A DNA stretch of 64,000 bases from Isoetes taiwanensis. Taxonomy: Eukaryota > Streptophyta > Lycopodiopsida > Isoetales > Isoetaceae. A program made the translations under genes and the position numbers. Under the pieces are notes generated by a model that did no database searches, was not told the origin of the DNA, and saw nothing but the letters and a program-made list of their open reading frames with translations. Location of the stretch: assembly GCA_021234155.1 (NCBI GenBank), contig JAJEKV010000011.1, positions 22,768,416 through 22,832,415 of the forward strand, written 5' to 3'. This document shows, piece by piece, positions 12,260 to 22,344 of this stretch (position 1 is its first letter; each line of letters opens with the position of its first letter).

Positions 12260-12642
12260 TGACTCCGGGCACCGAGAGCTGTTGGATGAGCATATATGCC
12301 TTTTATTCCTCGATCTAGACCGTACATAGAGATCCTCGTTTGTGGGGTATGCCTGTACAAGTTTTAGTATACTGTATAACACAATTTGCAAAATACTATA
12401 AGATTTGAGACAATGTACTATATGGTGTTGATTTTGTACATGTATAACATGATTGTAGGGGCTCTCGCCGCCCTACGTCACCCCCCGTGTGAATATACAC
12501 CCAAACCAAAGGGGGTTTAAGGGGGAATTTTATTTCTAAGTGTGGAATGCAATGGTTTGTATTAATTAATGTTAATGGTAGTTATATGTTGGTAGTTATG
12601 CTAAAAAAAGTTTTTGGCCCTTCGGGCCCTAACAAAGGAGGT
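12260..12642 (+). mobile_element. Partial foldback/MITE-like element (same family as 58.3-58.8 kb)
   Basis: The arm at 12478-12642 (CCCCCCGTGTGAATATAC, ACCCAAACCAAAGGGGGTTT, ending TTGGCCCTTCGGGCCCTAA) matches the terminal inverted repeats of the element at 58301-58810. The preceding 12260-12475 matches the interior of that element (CCGAGAGCTGT, GATCTAGACCGTACATAGAG, TATGCCTGTACAAG). The opposite arm is missing: unrelated GC-richer sequence precedes it. The outer end TTGGCCCTTCGGGCCCTAA is itself palindromic and probably marks the true terminus. Confidence 0.65.
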
Positions 12643-14430
12643 AAATTTTAATGGCGTTAGGAATTGTGTAAAGATTGATGAAAAAAATAGTAAAGCATTT
12701 AATACAAACCAAACATTTGCATAATTCTCATCATATGATTATGTGAGAATCGATAGAGATATCAATATATTGCCACAATTTATTGAACTTACATGGCATA
12801 GCAAATACTGTAGCATCAATATAAACATATTGAATATGCATGACATAGCGAATATTGTAGCATCAAACATCCACTGTAGTATGAAATATCTGCACTACCA
12901 TAGCAAGTATGCAAAGTAGACATTACCAACCAGTGGAATATGAAGCACGAAAAAGGCAAGCAATGCAATAGGACATGCTACTGGACTTGAACCCATCTTG
13001 CTACATTGTAATAGGTTTGTAATACCATAATAAGGCACGAAATAAACACTCCTTTGAGATTTAATAAACGTGTGTGAATAGCACGTCATTTGTCTACGAA
13101 TGCTGATTAATTTGGTAGCATAAATCAGATTAATCGAAACAATAAGCACTGAAGAGATCTGCAAATAGGAGGTCTGATTTCTTCAATCGGTTGCACCATT
13201 GTACCCCTCCGCATTGCCAAAATCAGTTCCGAGATCGCCATACAGAGTGGTGGAGTTTTTACACGCCTCTCTTTTGGCCACCTATACATGAGCCCAAACA
13301 AGAATGACCCTGTTGAACATCTTTAGCATTTAGTATTAGTAACAATATGGATGCCGCTACCTGATCTTTCTATAAACCTGCAGAAACTGTCAAGAGAATG
13401 AGCTGCCATGTCCATTGCAGATTCACTAGGAGTCAAATTTGCAACTGTCTCACCTATCAGAAATAACCTACAGTAAAAAAATGATCATATTAACATACCA
13501 ACATCCTTTAGTGCCATTATCAGCTAGTACGAAATCTTATAAGAATGTGGAGCCAGCCAGGGAAGGACAGAAATAAAATCTAGACAATTGAGATGGTGCA
13601 TGGCCTTATCAGTATCTCGCTTATAAGACATAATCAGCTGGAAACACACCGATACTAAAGAGTGCTGCTATGGAAATAAGACTTCCACTGATTTCTCCAC
13701 ACAATATATGAGTTTGCTTGCAGTGGATGTTACAAACTCCTAAATTAATAGCGGCAAATACAGGTACACTTTTTATAAGATCAAAGCAAACCGCAAAGTT
13801 GTTCATCCTAGTCTACCACATGGGTAAGATCAAGCCCGCTTACAAATTCCATTTATCTAGTCATATAACAAATCCAAGGAACTGGATCAGCTAATGGATT
13901 AGTTTTTTGGTCAGACGTTGATCTAAATTTACTCGAACATCTGCATCGTTTCTAAGACATTTAGAGAGGTTGCCTACTACTATTTTAACTGAAAGGTCCA
14001 CACCATGACAATACCTGTTCTGAGGAACCAAAATGCTCCATACCACCCAAATATAACGGTATATCCAAGCTGTGCAACTGAGTAATTAAATATAATAAGC
14101 ACAAGCCTGGAAGATGCTAAGTACTGTAAGAAAGAAAAAGAAATATGCTCACCCACTATGATTGCAGCCCTCTGTTTGGTATACTGTCTGGAATTGACCA
14201 TCTCCCAGAAGTGATGAACATGAGCTGTTATGTGAAACGTGGCCTAGTTACATCAATGCCCTTTCAAACAAAGTTATCTTTCCCAACAAGATGAGATGAA
14301 TGTATTTTGAAATCTAGATGAGTTTACCAGAATTCATGGATACCATTCACAGATAAAAAAGTGATGGCAAATATGTGATGTAGTCGGCAATAGAGATGAA
14401 TCAAGGACTGCAAAATTTGGCGTGCAATTG
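12643..14430. other. No recognisable gene
   Basis: AT-rich. A few ORFs of 60-90 codons have no recognisable motif. It contains a loose repetition of a GCATGACATAGCGAATATTG-like phrase near 12795-12860. Confidence 0.4.
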
Positions 14431-14611
14431 TTCAAGTCTTACAAGCATATGTATGAAAAGACCCACAAGGTTTCCTGCATGCTATAAAATTTTGGAAGTT
14501 TAAAACCCATATTACATGATAGCTATGAAACAGAGATTCTTCAGTCTGGTTAGTAGGAGATGGTATAAAAGCCCACTGTAATAACTTCGCACCAAATTGC
14601 ATAACCATAGA

Positions 14612-14908
14612 AGCCTTCTCCAGAGATGCGGCGCTAGCAGTGGTGAACAATGCCCGGGCATCAGTGCCAATTCCTAAAATATCTTGCTGGCCCATACTAG
14701 GCACGGCTTGGGGCATCAAATCCAACATTTCAGGGGCATTTTCACTATATGCTATCACGTTAAAACTGCCCTCCTCCACAGCCAACATACAGCCGAACGG
14801 TTGAATCAATCCACCTCGCTGCATTCGCTGCAAATATGCTGTAACCGCGTGCGCGGGCATGCTTTCCAAGTTGGAGCCTTTGCTACCTGTATCATGAATA
14901 TTAACCAC
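14612..14908 (-). pseudogene. PHY: Phytochrome N-terminal fragment (start of PAS domain), truncated
   Basis: The minus-strand ORF begins at 14908. Residues 18-99 are clearly plant phytochrome: [54 protein letters not shown] and SAASLEKA. Family knowledge: phytochromes are red/far-red photoreceptors of about 1,100 residues, and this stretch is the N-terminal PAS segment ahead of the chromophore-binding GAF domain. Homology ends abruptly after SLEKA at 14612, although the ORF runs on unrelated to 14432. In land plants this region normally sits inside one very long first exon, so a splice site is not a good explanation. GAF, PHY and kinase-like domains are absent. It is most likely a gene fragment, perhaps carried by a transposon. 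Confidence 0.85.
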
Positions 14909-15051
14909 TAACCTAATATTTGCCCATGGATACTAACCACTAACCTAATATTAACCTAATATTTGAAACCTAAACTAAAAAAACATGCAAACAATAAAAG
15001 CCTCACAACCACATGATTTTCCCTCTTCTTTAGAATCAATGGCTAACAAAT

Positions 15052-15175
15052 GGGTGCACTCTAGAAATACCGTTTAATACGTCCACGTGAATACGCCCGT
15101 GAAATCATATGAAAACCATGCTAAAAAGCGTATAAAATCACAAAAAAAACCCCCTGTTATAATGCTAGATATTCA
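15052..15175 (+). repeat. Dispersed repeat of about 120 bp, copy 1
   Basis: Begins GGGTGCACTCTAGA and ends CCCCCTGTTATAATGC, with internal TACGTCCACGTGAATACG and GCGTATAAAATCACAAA. An inverted copy lies at 56055-56169, and a more diverged relative appears near 19285-19380. It is probably a SINE- or MITE-like family. No target-site duplication could be defined. Confidence 0.6.
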
Positions 15176-15219
15176 TGCCCCACACTCATCATATTCACCA
15201 GACCAAGCACCTTAGTGCG

Positions 15220-15836
15220 GTGTACGTTACCACACACCACACCACACCCCACCACACCACACTATCCACCACATACCATACACCAAATGTGTGGTGGTAG
15301 CAAGGAGTGGTGGGACATTGTGCAGGGTGGTGGTGGTGGTGGAGTGTGGTGGAGGGGTGTGGTGTGGGACATTGTGGAATGTGGTGGTGGGAGATGGTAG
15401 AGTGTAGTGATGGGAGATGGTGGGGTGTGGTGTAGGACATGGTGGACTGTGGTGGAGTGTGGTGGTGGGAGATGGTGAGCTTCAAACATGGTGGCAATGG
15501 AGAATGTGGTGCATGTGGTTGTGGGAGATGGTGTGTTTGAAATTTGGTGATAAATGTGGTGGTGGCAAAGATGTGGTAGTCTATGGTGGATGAAATTTAG
15601 TGGTAGGATAGATGGTGGGGTGTTATGTGGTGTGGTGGTGGTGGTGACAAATGTGGTGAAATGTGGTGGTGAGAGATTGTGTGGTGAAATGTAGTGGTGG
15701 TGACAAATGTGGTGGAGTGTGGTGGGGTGAGAATAAAATTGAATCCACACATATCATACATTTAACATGCATACAACCACGTGACACCATAAATATAATG
15801 CACCCCACACCACACCACACCACACATCACATCACA
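15220..15836. repeat. TGTGGTG-rich low-complexity tract flanked by CCACA-rich ends
   Basis: The plus strand carries a CCACA/CACCA-rich block (15221-15275). About 450 bases follow that are dominated by TGTGGTG, TGGTGG and GGTGGTGAGAGATGGTG variants (15288-15735), and then a second CCACACCACA-rich block at 15800-15836. The central G-rich strand could pair with either C-rich flank. ORFs here on both strands (His/Pro/Thr or Gly/Val/Trp rich) are by-products of the repeat. Confidence 0.9.
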
Positions 15837-15979
15837 TTGCTTTGATCCTATTTCATCTGCCATAAAAAATCTGCCTAGCCTGCTCTCATAACATTTCTAA
15901 TAATATTAAAGGATCTACCCACTAAATCCTATCCCTGCAGTAGATTTTTGACGCTCAAGCTTCCAAGCTTATTCCGGCA

Positions 15980-16443
15980 ATGGCTAACAGGAGGTTCAGA
16001 GACAATTACGGCCTATCTAGAGTGAGCGAGGAGGCCCTTCGGTTTGCTTTAACCAAGGCTCGTGGCCAGGCTCTGAAGGTGGATATGCCTAAATCTACCT
16101 TCTTTGCTCAATTTGAAGCCACCCTAAACCCATTCAACAGACTGGATGATGGGCCTTCAATGGTTATTTTTGGGGTCCGATTGACGAGAAGAGAGCTTTC
16201 AGACAAGATCCATGAGCTTATGTTACATGCTGCTGCAAAGACAGGTATAGCATGGGTTGTTCGGCCCTTCGAGGCTCTGAGTCGGCAACAACGAGAATTA
16301 TTGGCAGGGTTGCGTTCTTACCCGAGGGGTTGCAGGAAGCACTGGCGAACCTGATCCTATGCAATTCTGGGATGACTGCAGAAAGCTTAGATGCTTTAGT
16401 GCAGAAAATTCCATCGATCCGAGACATCGGATCGACATTCTAG
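15980..16443 (+). pseudogene. Unrecognised ORF with probable frameshift, ending in a TIR element
   Basis: The ORF starts MANRRFRDNYGLSRVSEEAL at 15980 and stays open to 16354. Another frame (16252-16443) continues a plausible protein (LPEGLQEALANLILCNSGMT, AESLDALVQKI), so a one-base shift near 16260-16330 probably split one reading frame. The last codons (IPSIRDIGSTF) come from the 36-bp repeat that forms the end of the TIR element starting at 16437, so the natural C-terminus is lost. No known domain was recognised. The composition resembles a retroelement gag/ORF1 or a host fragment. Confidence 0.35.
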
Positions 16444-16784
16444 AATGGGGCGAGCATGCATGTCTTGCATGCATGCATGCGACGCATGCCCTTTCTGGTT
16501 GGGTTTCGCTATTTTAGGCGCGGTTCTGCATCAGCGTCTCATCGGCGCTTCCTCTTCTCTCAGCAGTACCTTATTCTCTTTGAATTGTTTCCAGGCAGGG
16601 GAGGGGCTTCTTCCTGCTTGGTTTGGCCCATTTGGCGTTTCTTTCATGCTGTGGCATGTCCTTTCTCGGTCTTGGCCCTTCTTTAGCCTTCATCATGTGA
16701 CATTCGTCCTCGATTCTAGTTTGATAAGGAAGTTCTCTGGTATTCGGGCAGTTTGTTGGTTTCATGCGAGCCCCATTCTAGAAT
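16437..16784. mobile_element. TIR element, short form (348 bp)
   Basis: The left end is ATTCTAGAATGGGGCGAGC and the right end ...CGAGCCCCATTCTAGAAT. These are inverted repeats of about 20 bp whose outermost ten bases form the palindrome ATTCTAGAAT. The subterminal left end is GCATGC-rich. This copy lacks the hairpin module seen in the other two members and has no coding capacity. A 36-bp sequence including the terminal palindrome is directly repeated at 16411-16446 and 16786-16821, linking it head-to-tail with the next element. Confidence 0.7.
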
Positions 16785-16811
16785 CCCATCGATCCGAGAC
16801 ATCGGATCGAC

Positions 16812-17488
16812 ATTCTAGAATAGGGCAGCATGCATGTCTTTGTATGCATGCATGCGGCGATGCCCTTTCGGTTGGGGTTTCACTATTTTAGGCGCGGTTC
16901 GCATCAACGTCTCTCATCGGCGCTTCCTCTTCTCAGTTGAGTACCTTATTCTCTTTGAACCCACCCTCCCCCTTCTTTTGTTTATTGTATTTGTCGCTCG
17001 GCACGCGCGGACCAGCCCCTCTATTTGAAGAGGTTTTTGTTTTTGTCGCGTGGCACGCGGCGGATCAGCCCCCTCCACTGGGAGGTTTGTGTTGTCTCAT
17101 TTTGTTGTGTTGGTGATGTGCAGGTACAGGTTGGCGAGTGGCATCTGTTTCGACTTCTCCATGCGTGGGTTTTTGGGAGCGATTTCTATGCCTTACGTTT
17201 GTCCAAGCCCTTTGCCGAAGGCTTATCACTAGGGTTTTCCTCTAAAACCGAAAGGGTAGGGTTTTTAATCCCGGTGATAAGCTTTCGGTAGGTACACCAG
17301 CCACACATCTATTAGCATTGTATTTTTTGGGGTCCAAATGATATAATTGGATTTTCCCTTTATTTTTCGTGGGTAGTTCGCATATGTGCGGCTACCCACT
17401 GTCCACCATTGTAGAAAATCTGCTGAGATGAATGAGAAGCCTATCTATCGGGCGATTTGTTGGTTTCATGCGAGCCCCATTCTAGAAT
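16812..17488. mobile_element. TIR element with hairpin module (677 bp)
   Basis: Same family as the preceding element: starts ATTCTAGAATAGGGCAGCATG (16812) and ends GCGAGCCCCATTCTAGAAT (17488). After the shared left part (GGCGCGGTTCGCATC, CATCGGCGCTTCCTCTTCTC) it switches at about 16958 into a module absent from the short form. That module contains an imperfect repeat (CGCTCGGCACGCGCGGA / CGCGTGGCACGCGGCGGA) and a long hairpin at 17215-17288. Non-coding. Confidence 0.7.
17215..17288. other. Hairpin in TIR element (copy 1)
   Basis: Left arm CCGAAGGCTTATCAC pairs with right arm GTGATAAGCTTTCGG: 15 pairs with one G-T, extended by GGG/CCC. The loop is about 40 nt and itself contains AAAACC / GGTTTT-like complementary stretches. 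The equivalent hairpin in the 20.9-kb copy keeps pairing despite base changes. Confidence 0.75.
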
Positions 17489-18850
17489 AGTAATTTTGGA
17501 TGCACCAGAAGTGGAGCCAGTCATACCAGCATTTCCTGCTGCTTAGGAAATGCATGTAAATCTAGTTCTTGGATATAGAGCTTTCAATGAAAAGCCAAAT
17601 TTTATAACAGATGCTCTCTTTTTTAATATATTATAAACTTTTCAACAGAGATGTACTTTCACCTGACAAAAATTTATCTTTATCAATTCAACTAAACTTT
17701 TAGGATTAGTTAATTATCTGTCATTCTCAAATATTTTTAGACTGTACACACAGACCCAGTAAAGGAATATAGTACTACTCAATTCTGTCATGTTCTAATA
17801 TTCCCAACATTAAATATTATTTAGCTGCATTTCAGAGTCAACTACACACAATTCACATGCTGCATACAGTACAGCACAATCACTGTACAACATAATAACC
17901 ACCACATGCACCACCACACTAAGCACCATAACTAAGAAACATGAATAACAGAATTTATAAACTAACCTATGATTCCTCCAGATAGTGGGCAGCATGTTCT
18001 TCTCTTACATTTCTCTTCAATCTTCTAGTTCTAATATCCTTTGTGTTAGGAGACACTCTGGTGTTCGCAATCCAAAAATTTTGAAGTTTTTCTATCTGTT
18101 CATCTGAAATTGCATCGAAACTTTTAGCCCTCTTATAAGAAACCCATTACCCACCATTGTAATTGATCTCTTCCCTCTTTTTCTTTGCATTTTGCAGGTT
18201 TCTTGGGTGAACACCTAATACCTTTCCAAGATCTCTCTGGCTGATTTTGTCACTTGTTTCAGAATTGCACGGCGTGATACAGACATTGCAAGACAGCTAT
18301 TCTTGGCTGCTAGGCAGTCATTGCTGGTAGAGAGTTTCACAAACTGCATAGAGTTCCAGAGGCTCCTAATGACGATGCTCTTGGCTTAGAAATCTTTTAA
18401 TTCTTCGCCTATAAATTTTCCAATGTTTTATCCCTCAAAACCTCAAGTAAAATTTCTTTCTTCATGCTATCCTCAATTCTTTTGGTCTGTTTATGGAAAG
18501 ACATTAGCAAATTAAGGACAATACGGCATTTACTGAAGCAAAGAACAGGAATTTGAAGAATAGGCATTTGAATTTTAGTTCTGAAATTAGAATTTCCCCC
18601 ACAAATTGGGACTCCATTCTTAAATAACGGCAGTTGAGCGGTGCCATAATTATACTTTTATACTATAAAAGTGGCGGATGCACGACCACATTTTAGGGGG
18701 ACAGGGGGGACAACCGAATTGGGACACCACAGCATGCTTTTACCCTCGGATCGATTAAAACGACCGGCACGGAGACGTCGAATTTATATGCAGATAGTAT
18801 TGAAGAAGTTACAGTTGATTAAGCAAAGGAGCTTTTCTGTTATTCTGGAA
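17489..18850. other. No recognisable gene
   Basis: AT-rich with no ORF of note. The short ORF at 18671-18859 lies in a patch of different composition (GGGGGACAGGGGGGACAACC) and has no recognised similarity. Confidence 0.4.
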
Positions 18851-18852
18851 TC

Positions 18853-19119
18853 CTATTGACGGTTCAGGCCTAACAGTGATCTTGTAAGTTCTTGAAGCTT
18901 TGCGTCCAAAGCTACTTTAAACTTGTTGCAGAGGTCGAAATGTGCTTGAAGAGTCCTGTGATCTGCTGGTTGTTGCTCTGGCTTTGCTAGCCAGAATTCC
19001 TTGACTGTGTTGAATCGCCTTGTGGCTTGCACTCTGGCGTTTCTAGCTGGAATTCTTGATTGCAGCGGATCGCTGATTATTGGGAAGAATTCTTCATCAT
19101 TGCTTGCCATCGAAGACAT
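18853..19119 (-). CDS. 88-codon ORF, unrecognised
   Basis: A complete minus-strand ORF from ATG 19119 to a stop at 18853, with a protein-like composition (EFFPIISDPLQSRIPARNAR, FWLAKPEQQPADHRTLQAHF, DLCNKFKVALDAKLQELTRS). The C-terminal half is predicted helical and could form a short coiled coil. No family was recognised. It may be the first exon of a larger gene or a transposon ORF remnant. No supporting splice site or upstream promoter was identified. Confidence 0.3.
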   Translation of the reverse strand: MSSMASNDEEFFPIISDPLQSRIPARNARVQATRRFNTVKEFWLAKPEQQPADHRTLQAHFDLCNKFKVALDAKLQELTRSLLGLNRQ

Positions 19120-19419
19120 TCCTGTTGTTGTTATAAATTTTTATTACAGTAAGACATGGCTATATGAACAGTGATGGCAGCAAGGCTATATTTATATCAG
19201 TTTTTTTTATCTGTAAGTTCTATTACAAATCGATGCAGTATTATTAAATGTGAAGAACTTGTTGTGAAATGTTATCTGAATTTGTGGTGGTTTTTTGATA
19301 CAAAAAAAAAACTAACATAGCAAACCATACTGAAAAGTGTACAAAAATTATAAAGGAACCTCTTGTTATTATGCTTCATTTATTATTATTGTTCAATTAT
19401 TATTTAATCATACAATTTG

Positions 19420-19445
19420 TTTTTTTTTTTTTTTTTTTTTTTTTT
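19420..19445. repeat. 26-base T homopolymer
   Basis: An uninterrupted T run on the plus strand, consistent with the poly(A) tail of a minus-strand retroposed sequence. No element body could be assigned to it. Confidence 0.6.
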
Positions 19446-19737
19446 ATATGCCTAGGTAATAAAAGTGGCCTAGATCCTAAGCTTCTATAATGTGTAATGG
19501 GATAAGTCTCAAAAAAGAGGGAATTGTAACTATAATACACGGGGACTCTAAAGGCAAGTGCCCATAGTAATATCCCTAATAGGTTCTCTCGACCAAATAT
19601 TTGAGCCATTAACATGAAAATCAAAGGTTCAGAGTTTCTTATTTTTATCTCTAATGTGAACCATATGAGCATGGTTTTGCAAGTTTAACTTTAAGAAAAG
19701 AAAAATACCAAGTGCAGATATCCCAAGCGAAACCCTA

Positions 19738-20337
19738 GTGTGGCAGAAGCGATGGGCTAACCTGGCAAACTGTCGGAAGTTATTGCAGCAGGCTAGCATG
19801 GGGAGAGCGGGGGATTCCCCAAAAGGTCAGAATAGCTATCTCTTTCTTTCTGAAAAGTCTATAGCCAACTACAAGAAGAGAAAGAAAAGGCGGATATGGA
19901 GAATCCGGCTGCATTTCTTAAAGAAAACAATTGCAGGCCTGACATACAGTTGGTCTTTAAAGCATAAGGGTTTCCCAAGTAAAACGTATACCTTAAGAAA
20001 GATGAGTTTCGACCATAGTTTATCAGGAGGAAGTAGTACTGAGGAAGAAAAGCCCGTCTGGGAGACTGATAGGGAACTCTTATGGTGTGAGAACTCAGTG
20101 AGATTGGAAGCTTTACAAATGGAGAGAAGAGGCAGTGGCAGGGGATATGATAATAGAAGAGGTTATAGTGATGGATACGTAACCAGGAGAGGTGGAGGAT
20201 TCAATAAAAGACCAGTTGGTCCTTATAGAGGGAGTGCTGAATCATTCGTGCCTGAAACCCAACCTGGTGGTGATATATCTTCAGAAGAAGACGATCTGCA
20301 GGTTATTATAGATATTGTTTTGGGAGTTCTAGATTAA
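19738..20337 (+). CDS. 199-codon RG-rich ORF, unrecognised
   Basis: The longest clean ORF in this part of the window. The N-terminal 90 residues are basic (KSIANYKKRKKRRIWRIRL). After an internal Met (MSFDHSLSGG) come an acidic patch, an Arg/Gly-rich stretch (RRGSGRGYDNRRGYSDGY, RRGGGFNKRPVGPYRG; about residues 130-168) and an acidic tail (GGDISSEEDDLQVIIDIVLG). RG-rich stretches are typical of nucleic-acid-binding proteins, including gag-like proteins, but no domain is recognised. It is followed directly by a 68-bp tandem repeat. It could be an orphan or retroelement ORF, or the 3' exon of a gene. Confidence 0.4.
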   Translation: MWQKRWANLANCRKLLQQASMGRAGDSPKGQNSYLFLSEKSIANYKKRKKRRIWRIRLHFLKKTIAGLTYSWSLKHKGFPSKTYTLRKMSFDHSLSGGSSTEEEKPVWETDRELLWCENSVRLEALQMERRGSGRGYDNRRGYSDGYVTRRGGGFNKRPVGPYRGSAESFVPETQPGGDISSEEDDLQVIIDIVLGVLD

Positions 20338-20454
20338 AACCACCTCATGTGGACTGAAGTAAATAAATAGTATGCTTTCTTATTATTTTGGAAGTTCTAG
20401 TTTAAAACCGCCTCATGTGGATTGAAGTATATAAATAGTATGCTTTCTTATCAT
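20318..20454 (+). repeat. 68-bp tandem duplication at the 3' end of the RG-rich ORF
   Basis: Units 20318-20385 and 20386-20454 share GTTCTAG.TTAAAACC and TAAATAGTATGCTTTCTTAT with a few substitutions. The first unit includes the last codons and stop (TAA, 20335-20337) of the preceding ORF. Confidence 0.8.
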
Positions 20455-20924
20455 ATCTGCTAAGGTAACAGATATGCTAATAGGTTTAAGTTTCTGAGCA
20501 TTTGATATATACATTCTTCATACAGCTATTACTAATCAAGGGCAAAGATGGTACATTTGGTAAAGGGCGATAAGCCAAGAAAAACCAAACGTACCTTTTG
20601 GCCCTTGCATCAATACCGAGTTTATCGCTAATGTTTGCATGGTTGGCTGCAGGTACATGGTTTTTCTTCTCCCTATGTGCTATTTTTTGCTGTTATGAGG
20701 TGTTTTAGCTCGAAAGGATGTGTGGATCAATTATACAAGCTCAAGAATATCACAAAATTATCACAATACCAACTAGAACAAGCTGGTGCAGACACATGGA
20801 CGTCATCTTAGGGAAGCATAAGTTTCTTTAAAAACTTATGATGTTTTTGATGAACTTATAGTGCTGGTTTTTTTATCAGAAGATAGTACTGCTTTTTAAA
20901 TGCAGATCGATCCGACGGATCGCG

Positions 20925-21918
20925 ATTCTCGAGCCAGACGAGCATGCAAGAGTTGCATGCGTTGCCTGCATGCATTGCATGCATTTCGGGCCTCTCATCC
21001 GGTTAGGGGATCGCTATTTCTTCCTGCATTCGCCTTCAGCTTCTCATCGGCGCTTTCTCTTCGCCCAGCAGTGTTTCAGGTTATGTTCTATGCTCTCCCT
21101 CCCTCCCTCCCTTAAGTATTTTGTTTATATATGTTGTTCGCGTGGGCACGCTTTATTTACCCCTCGCTTTTTTCGAGGGTTTTGTTCTTCTCTATTGTGT
21201 TTTGTGGTCTTATGCGGTGGTATTGTGTATGTTAGTAACGACGTTGGTTTCTTTTTGGAGCGTGGGTTTTTTGGGAAGTTTAGCAGCCGGCGTTGTCTAA
21301 GCCCACTGCCTAGGGCTTATCGCTAGGGGTTTTTCCTCGAAACCCGAAAGGGCTGGGTTTTTTAATCCCCGGCGATAAGCCCTAGGCGTGTACACTAGCC
21401 AAACATCTATGATATATTTTTGTATTTTGGGGTCCGGTGTTATATTTGGATATTCCTCTGTATTTTTTGTTTTTGGGTAGCTTGCGATATGCGCCTACCC
21501 ACTCTCTACCATTAATAATTAATCGGCTGGGATGAATAGAAAAGCCCCATTCGCCCAGCAGTGTTTCAGGTTATGTTCTATGCTCTCATGCAGAGGAGGG
21601 GCTTCCTCTTGCATGGGTTGACCTTTCGTGGCATTTCCTATCATTCTTGTTTCTCTTCGACCTGACCTTTCTGGCGATCCCTTCGGGCGTTTCTTATCGT
21701 TCTCGGTTCTCTTCTACCTTGGCCCTGCGTTGACCTTTCTGGGGCGATCCCTTCCCTGGCGTTTCCTATCTTTCTCATTATCTCTTCCTATCCTTCTCGT
21801 CTCGCTTCTACCTCGGCATTCCTCCACTATGGGGCAATTCTTGAGCCTTCATCTCGGATCGACGGGAAGTTCTCTTCTTTCGGGCGTTGTTGTGTCATGC
21901 GAGTCGCAGCTCGAGAAT
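20925..21918. mobile_element. TIR element with hairpin module, long form (994 bp)
   Basis: Starts ATTCTCGAGCCAGACGAGCATG-like and ends CATGCGAGTCGCAGCTCGAGAAT-like, related to the 16.4-kb and 16.8-kb members but with CTCGAG in place of TCTAGA in the terminal palindrome. It contains the full short-form sequence with the hairpin module inserted between two identical 37-bp direct repeats (21061-21097 and 21551-21587, core GCAGTGTTTCAGGTTATG). Rich in CTTTCT/TTCCC phrases to the right. Non-coding. Confidence 0.7.
21308..21387. other. Hairpin in TIR element (copy 2)
   Basis: Left arm GCCTAGGGCTTATCGC (21308-21323) pairs perfectly with right arm GCGATAAGCCCTAGGC (21372-21387). GGGG/CCCC continues inward after a small bulge. 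Relative to the 17.2-kb copy, three base pairs differ on both sides so that pairing is kept. Confidence 0.8.
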
Positions 21919-22336
21919 GACATGAAATGATAGTTTTAAGACATAAGAATGCCTGCTAATTTTGCTCCAAGTTTACAGGCTGAAAAGCAAGTCTTGTGTC
22001 TGTAAAATATGTTTGTATTTTCCAAAACTATGATGGATCTATCCATCTGTTGTTAGTTCTATGATTTTCTTTAAGTAAATATATGACAGCATAAAGCTTT
22101 TTCTGGATATGGGCAGCCCATTTTAATAGAGTAACTATTAGGCTGTAAGTACATCAGATGTTTAAACAGCAGTAGGAAACATGCTTGTTTAAATTTTATG
22201 CTGAAATAAGAGTCACAAAAGTTGTGAAACAAAGATATAATAGTGAAGCCTACTGACTAATCTAGAAAAGCAAGAATATAATGCTAAAAGTAATGCTGGT
22301 TTTGACTATTCCCATCCACGAAAGATTCTGATAAAA
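21919..22336. other. No gene; AT-rich spacer with a partial repeat
   Basis: 22258-22320 (AATCTAGAAAAGCAAGAATA..., GACTATTCCCATCCA) is repeated with changes at about 22570-22632, giving a direct repeat with a period of about 310 bp that overlaps the start of the large duplication. Confidence 0.5.
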
Positions 22337-22344
22337 TAAGAAAT

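Noticed and set aside
15195-15750. His/Thr/Pro-rich ORFs of 100-162 codons
   Set aside because: Products of the TGTGGTG low-complexity tract.
20570-20645. Third hairpin like that of the TIR elements (GCGATAA...TTATCGC)
   Set aside because: Only seven complementary bases and no homologous flanks. Too weak.
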